A stretch of 64,000 nt of DNA, from contig QPMI01000514.1 in assembly GCA_004431415.1 (NCBI GenBank), positions 62,001-126,000 of the forward strand, in the 5' to 3' direction. The translations under genes were made by a program, and so were the position numbers. Position 1 is the stretch's first letter. The number at the start of each line of letters is the position of its first letter. Below the pieces are notes generated by a model, which saw only the letters and a program-made list of their open reading frames with translations, searched no databases and was not told the origin of the DNA. Of the stretch, positions 9,191-18,460 are shown in pieces. This DNA is from Cyanophora paradoxa. Taxonomy: Eukaryota > Glaucocystophyceae > Cyanophorales > Cyanophoraceae.

Positions 9191-11688
9191 ATGGAGGCGG
9201 CCGGTCCGCCCCAGCCGGTCGCCCAAGTCGGCCCACCGGGAGGGGGAGGCGGTGCCGCGCCGCAGGAGCGGACGCCCGGGTCGGTCAGCTTCGCGGTCTT
9301 CAAATGCAAGCTGCAGCGGCTGGCGGCGGAGCAGAAGCAGTCTGCGGTGAGCACGGCCTCTTCTCCGCCCGAGGCGCAAGAGTTGTCCTCGTGTGAAGCG
9401 CGCGACGATCAAAAGCTGATCTTGATCTCCCTTCCCGCCCGCGCCGCTTCTCCTCTTGCCAGGCCCAAGTAGAGGAGGGTCGGCAAAAGCTGTTTCGAGC
9501 TCAGGAGAGCCTGCGCGCGGCGGAGAGCGCCATGCAGAGTTTACGTAGCGACATGTGCAGTCACGCCGACGCATTCGATTCCGAGAAGACCAAGCTCAGC
9601 CGACAGGTGCGTGGTGTGATCCAGTACATCTAGTTTTAAGAGGTCTGCGCTGATCTCCGCTTTCCAGTGCGAGGAGAAAGTTCGGGCTGCGGAAGGAGTC
9701 GCAACGGAGGCGCAGGCAGAGGCCCGGGCCGCACGACGACAAGTGGATTACTTCCGAGACACCATTCAAACTTTGCAGGTGCCGCGGATTGGCTTCCGCC
9801 GTAGACCCCGTTTGACCGCTTCCGCAGCGCGAGCGCACGGACACCGACGAGCAGACCCGCGAGCTGCACGCAGAGATCGAATCGCTCCGCGCGCAGCTGA
9901 AGGACAAGGAGATGCTCTGTTCAGGCTTCGAAGTCAGCTTTGCGGCCATAACGGAGCAGATCCTGGAGGTGAGCGGTCGAGGGATTGATTCCCGGGCCTG
10001 GTCCAGTGTTCTCACCGAGGCACTGTGCCGCAGATCACTGAAGCAGAGGCGTCGCACAAGAAGGACGGTAAGCGGGCCGTCGGCTCGGTTGGGAAACGGC
10101 GGGCGCTGACCGCCGACCTCAGTGGAGGCTCTGCGCGAGACGCACGCGGCACTGCTCGCAACGTGCGAATCGCTCAAGGAGGCGGCGCGGTGCAAGGCGC
10201 GCGAGGCGGATGAGAACGCGGCGGCACGTCAGGCTGCCGAGGGGCAGCGGGACGATCTGCAGGCGAAGCTCGCGCAGAGCGAGGCGCGCACGTCGGACCT
10301 GGAGGCGAACGCTCTTGTGGTACGCCTTATCGCGAAGTCATCGGGCTGGAAGGAAGCCGGTGGACCTGTCTGACCGCGCGAGCAGATGGCCGCGGCGAGC
10401 GAGGCCAGCGCGTCAATGGTGGTGGCGCTTCGGGCCGAGCGCGAGGTACGCCCCGGCGCCCGCGGGCTGTTTACGCTGATGCTGACCGCCACGTAATTCC
10501 CAGGGCTGGCTCGTCGCCCTCCGGAAACATCGGATCATGCTGGAGGGCCTTGCGGGGGAGATTTCGGCGCGGGAGTCGAGCGCCAAGGCCGCCCACGACC
10601 GCTGCGACGCCTCCATGCGCCAGAATGCCAAGGTCAGCCCGGGTTGCGAATTTGATCGCCGGATCCGGAATCGAAATTCGAATTTGCTCGAATTCGATCT
10701 CGGGGCGCAGCTGCTGGCGGAGCTGGCGGAGGAGCGCGCGGGCCGCGAGAAGGCCGAGGAGATGGCCGTCGATTTCGAGGCCGAGGTGCTTCTGATTCGA
10801 TCCGATCCGATCTGATCTGATTTGATCCGATCTGATCTGAGCTGATCTTATCGTGCTGCGGCGCAGAACCGGCGGCTACGGGAGGAGGCGCAGCGCCTGG
10901 CGGAGGCGGCGGCCGAGAAGGCGCGTGCGCTGGAGGCTTCCGAGCTCGAGTCCGCTTCGCTGCGGGCCACGCGGGCCGGCCTCGAGGAGCGGTGCGGCGG
11001 GGAGGGCGCCCGATCCGCCTGCTCGCGCTCGCCGCTCACGCGCACCGCCCGCAGGGTCGCCGCTCTCGAGTCGGCCCTGGCAGAGTGGACGGCTCGCGCG
11101 GAGGCCGCTGAGGCGCGCGCCGCGGCGGCCGCCGCCGCGCGCGAGGCGGCCCGGGAAGCGCTCGCTCAGCGCGTCGCGGAGAGCGTTCCGAGGCGCGCCC
11201 GGCCCGCTCGGCACTTGCCTGGCCGCTGCTGATTTGCGCGGCAGGGCCGACGCGGCGCGCGAGGCGTCGGAGGCGGCGGATGCTGCCCGCTCTGAGGCGG
11301 AGCGCGCCGCGAAGGAAGCTTGCGCCTCGCTGGAAGCCCAGCTGGACGGTGCGCGTCCCGTCGCCGCCCGTCTCGCGCGCTCCCGCCGCTGCCCACCACC
11401 CGCCAAACCCTCCGCCTCGCCGCGCAGCGCTGCGGGCGCGGGCTGCCGACCTGCAGGCCGAACGGGAGAGGCTTCTGGCGGAGCGTGACGCGCTGCAGGT
11501 GCGCAGCGCCATCGCTCCGCGACGCATTGGACGGATGCAGGCTGAGGTCTCCGGCGGCTGCGCAGGCCGACCTGCAGCGGGCGCGGACGGCATCCCCTCT
11601 CAAGCCTGCTTCCAAAGCCGCCTCCCCCTGCAAGCCCTCGCCGCCCTCGCCCCCCGCCAAGCCCCGTGCGCAGCCGCCCCCCGGCCCG

Positions 11689-11728
<40 letters not shown>

Positions 11729-12520
11729 CCGCCGCCCTTCGCCCCAATCTGACGCTCGCGCAGCGGCTGAGGCGGCTGCCAAGGGGAAGTGCCCCTCCTC
11801 GGCCGGGGCCCCGCTGGCTGGTCTGAAGGAGCGGCCGTCGCCGCGCCCCCGCAAGGGCTGCCTGGCGCCCAGCAAGCCAGCGGCCGCGGAGGCGGATGGC
11901 GGGCGGTCGGCGGCGGCGGCCGAGGCGCCGGCGCAGCGGCGGCGGGTCGCCTTCGCCGCCGACGTGGACGCGACGGAGGAGGTCGATCTGGAGGAGGCCG
12001 AGCCGCCCGCCGCCGTCGCCCCTCCCGCCCCTGCCGCCGCCGCCGGCGCCACGGCGCGCGCCTGCTTCTGCGGCCAGGCTCGCCCCCCCTCGCCCTTGGG
12101 CCGCTTCGCGCTGAGCGTAGGCCTGATGGGGTCGGGGGCGCAGCCGAACCAGGGCCTCATGGTCTCGTGCGCGTCGTGCGCGCGCTCCTTCCACTGCTCC
12201 TGCCTCTCGCGCTCCGGCAGGCCGCTCCCCCTCGGTGCCCCCCGCCCCGGCCCCGCCTCCGCTCGCGCTCCTTCGCCCGCCTCACGCCCCATTTCCCAGG
12301 CGGCCGCCTCTACGTCTGCACCTCCTGCGGGCCGGGGGCGCCTGCAGCTGCGGCGCCCGCAGCGGCCGCTGCGGCGGGCTCCGAGCCATTCAGCCGCAAG
12401 CGCTCCTCGAGCAACGACGCGGCCGCCGCCATCCCCGCCTCCGCGCTGCTGCCCGCAGGGCGCCCGGGCCCCTCGGACGGACCCAAGAAGAAGCAGAAGG
12501 TGGCACGCCTATCTTTCTGA
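9191..12520 (+). CDS. Long coiled-coil protein with C-terminal PHD-like zinc finger and nuclear localisation signal
   Basis: Many short exons joined by clear GT-AG introns, for example 9191-9349, 9463-9606, 9667-9777, 9826-9967, then up to about 12520. The N-terminal two thirds is a heptad-rich coiled coil (AEERAGREKAEEMAVDFEAE, ARRQVDYFRDTIQTLQ). A Pro/Ala-rich linker includes a 39-C homopolymer. The C-terminus has an ordered Cys/His array: CFCGQ, then CASCARSFHCSCLS, an intron, then YVCTSCG. This is the C4HC3 spacing of a PHD-like finger that often reads histone tails (family knowledge). The protein ends in PKKKQKV, an SV40-type nuclear localisation signal. A nuclear, possibly chromatin-bound, structural protein is the inference. 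Exon choice around the poly-C is unsure. Confidence 0.78.
10786..10850 (+). repeat. Short tandem repeat of GATCTGATCC-like decamers inside an intron
   Basis: Repeats of GATCCGATCT and GATCTGATTT-like words fill the intron between two coiled-coil exons. It is a simple microsatellite with no sign of function. Confidence 0.7.
11689..11727 (+). repeat. Homopolymer of 39 cytosines
   Basis: An uninterrupted C run lies in the Pro-rich linker of the coiled-coil/PHD gene. If translated in any frame it encodes polyproline, so length changes that are not multiples of three would shift frame upstream of the zinc finger. It may also be assembled inaccurately. Confidence 0.9.
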
Positions 12521-12752
12521 GCGCCCTCTCCAACCTGCGATTGCCATTCGATTCCTGTACCCCCGGTGGTTTTATTTCGCGTTTCACCGTATATACGCAG
12601 GCGCATGTATATGTTTTCAGTTCGTGGGCGCGTATATGTAGCGTCCGACGTTTCGCCAGCTGCAGGCATGGGCTTATCTTCGTGCTGTACAAGTGCTTTT
12701 GAGTGCCTGTAGATTGCTGCAGCTGCAGTGTTTAGCGCCGATCTCCGGACGC
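12521..12752. other. 3' flank of the coiled-coil/PHD gene
   Basis: Noncoding DNA with palindromic words (GTATATACGC, CTGCAGCTGCAG). It ends at the target duplication of the LINE insertion. Confidence 0.5.
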
Positions 12753-12767
12753 CCAGTATACGCACTT
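12753..12767. repeat. Target site duplication of LINE, left copy
   Basis: CCAGTATACGCACTT is repeated exactly at 14775-14789 on the far side of the element. Confidence 0.93.
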
Positions 12768-13037
12768 TTTTTTTTGGTGAATTACCGGCCACAGTCTCTA
12801 GACACCAGCACTGCGGGGGCTGCCCAGGGGGCATAAAGACAAAAAAGCAAAATAACTAAGACAAGAGCACGAAGAAAGATAAGACAAAGAGCCAAAATCG
12901 ACAATAAAAAAGGAAAGACACAGAGCTCGAAACAGATCGATAGCGAGAAGAGACGATAAATCGAGCAGATCTAGGGACAGAGGAGAACTGACACGAAGAA
13001 GAGCCAGAGCTAGAGATACCATCAATATCAGAAGGAA

Positions 13038-13991
13038 TTACATCACTAAGAAGCGGGGACAAAATTGAGAAAGATAAATAACAGGAAGAAGACAAGTAAG
13101 AGGAACAACAAGACGACATGGAGGCGGAGGCGAAGCAGGACGATGCGAAAGGGCAGAGCTACGGCACGAGGTCGAGGAGGACACAGGAGGCGGAGCAGGC
13201 GGATCAAGAGCAGGCAAAAGGACAGTCAAAGGAATCACTAAAGCCGGCCGGGGTCGAGGCGGGCAATCGAACTGCAAACGACGGCGAACAACAGGTCGAG
13301 CACGAGGACTATAGCTAGTATTGAAACTAACTCTAGCATCAACACTACGATCAGAATCCGAACCAGACCGAACTAAACTAGAAGACGAAGAAGTACGCCG
13401 GCGCCGGCGGGATACGATCGCGACCAGCGAAGCAGAAGACGAAGGCAAAAGCGGCAGTCCGGTATCAAGAACAAAGGCCGGAGGGTCCGGCCCGGCAAAC
13501 CGCCGGAGGGAAGTAGAAGGAGCCGCAGGCTCGGCAAGCCGGCGACGGGTACGTCCTCGAGTCCGGGAGGAGATCGGGGAAGCCGGTCCCGGAGCTGAGG
13601 GCCCAGGAGCAGAGCCAGGAGAAGGTAAGCCCGGCGAGAAATCTGACCCGGAGCCGGAACCCAGCGAACGACGACGACGAAAAGGCCCCCGAGGAGCCAC
13701 GACGGGGGAGCTACCGAGCAAAGTACTGACAGCCGGCGCCGAACACGGCGGCGGAGGTACCCCACAGACAGTGGCAGGCGGAGAGTCCAGGATCGATCGA
13801 GAGATCCGCCGACGGGAATGCGGCGGGGGCCGACGAGACGGAAGAGGCGAGGAGGGAGCCGAGAAAGGGTCGGAGGCAGGGGAAGGGCCGCGAGCAGGTG
13901 ACGGGGATCGCTGCCGGCGCCGAAGAGACGGCAGCGAAGCAGGAGAAAGGTCGGGTGGCGCCGGATCAGATGACACGGAGGTCATGGCCAT
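13038..13991 (-). CDS. Pro/Ser/Arg-rich open frame of the LINE-like element (frame 2)
   Basis: 317 codons starting MAMTSVSSDPAPPDLSP. It is low-complexity, Ser/Pro/Arg-rich and has no recognisable domain. Its start overlaps the end of the upstream frame by 10 bases (ATGGCCATGA). This may be a gag-like or chance frame made possible by the pyrimidine-rich strand, which depletes stop codons. Translation is not supported by anything beyond length. Confidence 0.35.
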   Translation of the reverse strand: MAMTSVSSDPAPPDLSPASLPSLRRRQRSPSPARGPSPASDPFSAPSSPLPSRRPPPHSRRRISRSILDSPPATVCGVPPPPCSAPAVSTLLGSSPVVAPRGPFRRRRSLGSGSGSDFSPGLPSPGSAPGPSAPGPASPISSRTRGRTRRRLAEPAAPSTSLRRFAGPDPPAFVLDTGLPLLPSSSASLVAIVSRRRRRTSSSSSLVRSGSDSDRSVDARVSFNTSYSPRARPVVRRRLQFDCPPRPRPALVIPLTVLLPALDPPAPPPVSSSTSCRSSALSHRPASPPPPCRLVVPLTCLLPVIYLSQFCPRFLVM

Positions 13992-14728
13992 GGGCGGCGC
14001 AGAGAGAGACGAGCTCGAGGGCGCAAGGGCCCGACGAGGGCGCCGGCGGCGAATCTCACGAGCGCCAGGAAGCGGGATAGGACCCGCAGATGGGACCCGA
14101 GGCGCCGAAGGGGAGCAGGGAGCCGGAATGACGGGGAGACCGAAAAGAGGACAGTCTCGCCAACACTCGGAAGCGGGCAGAGGCTGAGGACCCGGAGCTC
14201 GAGGGGGGAGGGAGGGCGGAGGAGGAGAGAGAAGGCGGCTATTCGAAGGGTATGGAGAATCGAGAGCGGAGGCGAGGGAGGCCGAAGTGATGGCGAGCTC
14301 TGGAGGCGAGGGGCCTGCAAGCGGATCCGGGAAAGTGGATGCAGACGCAAAGAGACCGGGGACGTAGAGGCGGGAGGGGCATGCAAAAAGATAGTGCCGC
14401 CCAGCGTCACAGTTGCAGAAGCGGGGGCAAGAAGGATGGGCTGAAGAGGGGGCTGAACCAGGAGGACGTCAGAAAGAGGGCCTCGCAGGGGTGGAAGTGG
14501 AGGAGCAAGGGGAAGAGGTAAGAAGGGGTATGGAGCTGCAAGATGACCAGGGACCTGCCGGGGAACAGGCAAGTGAAGAGGCCCCGTGACAGCAAGTTGT
14601 AAGGAGGGAGGAGGCAGAGGCGGGGCCAGAGGGCCAAGGAGCACAGGGATCGGGACCGCAGGGAATGGGGGGAAAGGAGCGTCGAGAGGGGCAGCGAGAG
14701 CAGGAAGAGGAATGGGCCCAAGGGTCAC
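13982..14728 (-). CDS. Pro/Leu-rich open frame of the LINE-like element (frame 1)
   Basis: 248 codons from the first Met, and the frame stays open to the truncated 5' end of the element. Leu/Pro-rich (PLPPLRGPLSDVLLVQPPLQ), with no reverse transcriptase, endonuclease or zinc-knuckle motif. Could be the C-terminal part of a disordered element protein, or simply a stop-poor frame on a pyrimidine-rich strand. Confidence 0.35.
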   Translation of the reverse strand: MTLGPIPLPALAAPLDAPFPPFPAVPIPVLLGPLAPPLPPPSLQLAVTGPLHLPVPRQVPGHLAAPYPFLPLPLAPPLPPLRGPLSDVLLVQPPLQPILLAPASATVTLGGTIFLHAPPASTSPVSLRLHPLSRIRLQAPRLQSSPSLRPPSPPLSILHTLRIAAFSLLLRPPSPLELRVLSLCPLPSVGETVLFSVSPSFRLPAPLRRLGSHLRVLSRFLALVRFAAGALVGPLRPRARLSLRRPWP

Positions 14729-14774
14729 TACAGGGGCCAGAGCAGGAGGGGACGGCGCAGGAGGCGGGCGACCA

Positions 14775-14789
14775 CCAGTATACGCACTT
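14775..14789. repeat. Target site duplication of LINE, right copy
   Basis: Exact repeat of 12753-12767. Confidence 0.93.
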
Positions 14790-15607
14790 GCTCTTCGTCT
14801 TTTCTGCGAGTTTTCACGAGTGTATGTAGTTATTTGGAAGGTGTTTATTTAGTTGTAGCTTCTCGAAACCAGTCTAACCTTTCTGTGTCTCCCCCACACA
14901 TGGTGCCTTTCGATTTCCGGATCTTAGCGTTCGAATGACAGTGCTAGCTATAGTACAGATCATGATCAGCTGTACATGTGTGCAACGATGCGTCGACCAT
15001 GCATATGGCCATAGCTTTCCGAGGGATCCATATGCGCGCACATACCGCATGCGCAGTGCGCATATGCATGCCTTCTTTCTTTTCCATCGCCCTCGGCCCG
15101 CGAATACCTCGAATTTGAACGCGAGGCGTAGGCCCCGAGGAGCCCGCGGCCTCCGTGCCCATGACCACTCGAGCTCCGCCCTAACCATAGCGCTAGCTAT
15201 AGCTTCCACAATCGCGAGCTCCTGCCTCCAATATCGATATCGATATCGCTGTCCCCTAAGCCTGCAGCTGCCGCCGCGCGCGGTGCATGCCGAGCTGGCT
15301 TTGCAATTGCCAGGCTGACCGTCACGCCCCCTGCCCTCTCCCCCCGCCCCACGACCCCCGGAACCCGCTTTTGCATTCCGGCGACGCGTACGGGCTCAAA
15401 TATAATCCCCCGGATCATGATCGGACTTCCTAACGCATACATGGTATGCTCAATCTAATTGCTCAGATCGCCACCGGGGCTAGCGCGGATGCACTATGTC
15501 TCCGCAGCTGCAGCTGATCCCTACGATATTAATTAAAGAACGGTCGGCTGCATGCAGATGCCGAGCCACGATGGCTCGGCGGCTCATTGGGTCAAGATCG
15601 GAATTGA
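14790..15607. other. Spacer, no gene seen
   Basis: Rich in palindromic words (GCATGC, CATATG, ATCGATATCGATATCG, CAGCTGCAGCTG, ATTAATTAAA). It is the 3' flank of the lectin-like gene. No RNA gene was recognised. Confidence 0.5.
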
Positions 15608-18419
15608 TCAGGCGGAGGGGACGGCCTCGGCGGCGAGGCCTAGGGCCGCCTCGTCGGCCTCGAGCGCCAGCGCCTCGAGCGACTCCGCCGCCGCCAGCAC
15701 CTGCGCCGCGCCCCGGCCCCCCGGGCCCGCGCCCGTCAGAGGGCGAAAGGCGCGGCAGAGAGGCGGGCGGGCGGGGCGGCGGCCCGCCTCGTCGTCCACT
15801 GCCGCCGCCTCGCCCTCGTCCACGGAGGCCGCTGCGCTCGCGGGCGGGGCGCGGCCGCGGCTCCGTGAGCGGCGAGCACGATCGCGGACACCTCGCGTGC
15901 AGATCGGGGCAGAGCGCACTATCGCTGTCGATCGAGAACGCGTAAGTCGTCGCGTACAACGTGTCATAGTAGCCAGCCGGGGCGTATGGGTTGGCAGCAG
16001 GCGTAGGAGCCCAAGCCTTGTACAAGGCCCAGGACGGCACATAATACGTTTCTTCGAACGACTCCAAGCTGGCGTGTGGCTTTTCCACGGTCACAGCACC
16101 AGGAATCGCGTAAAAGTGATTGCTCTGCGGGGGTTGAGACAGGTTATAGATCACTGCAATGCAAGAAATGACGCTCGCTCGAGGCCTAGGCCTAGGCTTA
16201 CGTTCACATCCGTTGTGCACGTTTGTCTGCCACAATATCGTGAGATCAAGCGTGGCTTTTTTGCAGCGATATCGCAGGGTCACTCACAGCGTGGGAGGAT
16301 TCTCGGAATGTGCTTCGACGCAGAGAGTCGGCGAGCTGAGGAACACCATATTCGTGGCGGTCCCAGGACCATCATTATCATAGTCCTTATCCTGGCGAGA
16401 GGCGATTGCGATTAGGAATTGAAATTAAAAGGTCGCTGTGTGCTCGGGTGCGTTGCAAAGTTGCGGTCGCGCACGCTGGGGACAACAACATCTCTGACAG
16501 GCGCATCTGCGTGCAGGCTGAAGATGAGGTTGTAATCCGCGGACACCGTAGTCGGGCTGGTCCACGTCACGAACGATGGGTCCACAGCGCCCAACGTGTC
16601 ATTGACTTCGGCTTTAAGTTCGTCGGCACCTGCGGGGCGAGACAGTGCGGAGGATGTCCTCAGCTATGATTAACTTTAATTCGAGTGCATGCAGGGGTCG
16701 GTTGAACGCATTATTATAGCCGTTACTCACCTCCCCAGGTTGAAAGAACCTTGCCAGTGCCCCAATTGACCAAAATGTCTCCATCGGACCCGTTCGAAAC
16801 GCTGACCCAGAGTTGCGAAGGATCGTAAACTGTGCACGTAGAAGCGCGCGCGTTATGATCGTAAGATCAGCTCCGATCCCGGCCAGCAGCCAGTTACATC
16901 ACTTAGATTTACAAGCCGAACGCGTACGTCACGTACGTTGAAGCGCTAATGGTTAGATATCGCTATCCATATTTAGACGCGGAACGCGCTTACGCACATG
17001 CGCGCACCTGTCTTTGAGGAGTCGGTCAAGTAATCATAGATCTCTCCTGTTTTGCACGGCCTGAAAACGACCTGGTCGCCGTCCTCCGTCAGGCAGTTTC
17101 CAGCATGATACCCCTCCGCCAGCTTGATGGCCATGCCGCCAGTGTACGCCGTAGCAGGCGCAGGATTTGTCCCCGGAACGGGAGGTGGGACGTATTTTTC
17201 GATCATGATAGAAGTCTGTTCGTGCGGGACGGGCTTCGGTGGCATTTTCAGCGCGTCCGCGGGGGCGGAGAAGAAGTGATTGTCCTGCCGCAAAGCAACA
17301 TCATGGCATGCACGCGTCGACGTCATGCATATGATCATGATCAGCTGCACGGCATCAACAATATCATGTTAAATCCTATGATGTTATTGGCCATATGCAT
17401 GGCACAAGCCTCGCGATCGGCCGGGAAAAGATCAATAATGTTAAAGCCCAGCCTAACAGAATGCAAAGCGTATACTGTGAATTCGCCACAAATTGTACAT
17501 GTATAATATAAAAATGAAGCTCACCGCGAGATCGCGTGAGCACACTTGCCTGCCGCGTGAGCGCACGAGCGCGTGAGCTTAAGTTTCAAGATTTACGGGA
17601 ATATTTGAATCCCACTCACAGCGTCGGGCGGTTCCCGTTGCCTTCTCCTGCGACGCAAAGGGAAGCGGCATTATTGAAACGGAAGGTTTTCGCATCCGAG
17701 CCGTCCTGTAAAGTGCGCGGAAATGTCAGCATCGCTTGCGACTGCGAATCCGGAAGAAAGTACTTGACTCTCGTGCACCGGAAGTAGGACGTCTCTTAGG
17801 AAAGAATAGAAGCCGACGGATTCCTGCTCGGAGGCGAGGACAGTGTTCGAATCCATCCACTCGTTCACTGTGACGGTCGACAGCAGATCCAGCGGCTCGT
17901 GCCTCGTGTCGTCAACCCCTGCGATTGCGAAATGGCTTCATAAATATTACAATTTACGCGCGCGTGATCTCGATCATCTAATTATAAACTTGAATATTAA
18001 TTGGTCGAGCGCTAGCGCTGGCAACGCGACATCATCGACAACGTGGCGCGCACCGCCCCAGGAACTCAGAAGTTTGCCGGTGCTCCAGTTAACGAATCCC
18101 TTGCCGCCGCTCTGAACGTTGACTTCGCTCCAGAGCTGAGTCGGGTCGATCGCTGCGCGTCCAAGTGCGTACGCGTGCGGCGCGGGAGTCAACGGGGAGC
18201 TGAGACTGTTGGGGAATAGACGAGCAGGCCGGGAAATATGCAATCGAGCAGGGTTGCGCACTATACGAAACTTTCCCCGCGGTGTCCGTGGCGGTGCCGA
18301 GCAGGCACGGGCTGAAGGTGACGTGGACGCCGTCGTCCGTGAGGCACCCGTCCGTCTCCTCCGCCGATCGGATGTAGACGCCGCCCCTGTAGACCGTCGT
18401 CGGCGAGATCGTCGGCTCG

Positions 18420-18460
<41 letters not shown>

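Larger units (their letters stand above)
12768..14774 (-). mobile_element. 5'-truncated non-LTR (LINE-like) retrotransposon, inserted in minus orientation
   Basis: A 15-bp perfect target site duplication flanks about 2.0 kb. Read on the minus strand, the element ends in GGTAATTCACC plus a short A-tail (eight T on the plus strand, 12768-12775), as expected for target-primed reverse transcription. The last 250 bases are shared with the relic at 3600-3865, which proves a repeated family. No reverse transcriptase motif is present, so the 5' part holding the polymerase is missing or never existed. The sense strand is strongly pyrimidine-rich through 13040-14760. Two long overlapping Pro/Ser-rich open frames lie in it. 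It lies about 250 bases beyond the stop of the coiled-coil gene, antisense to it. Confidence 0.88.
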
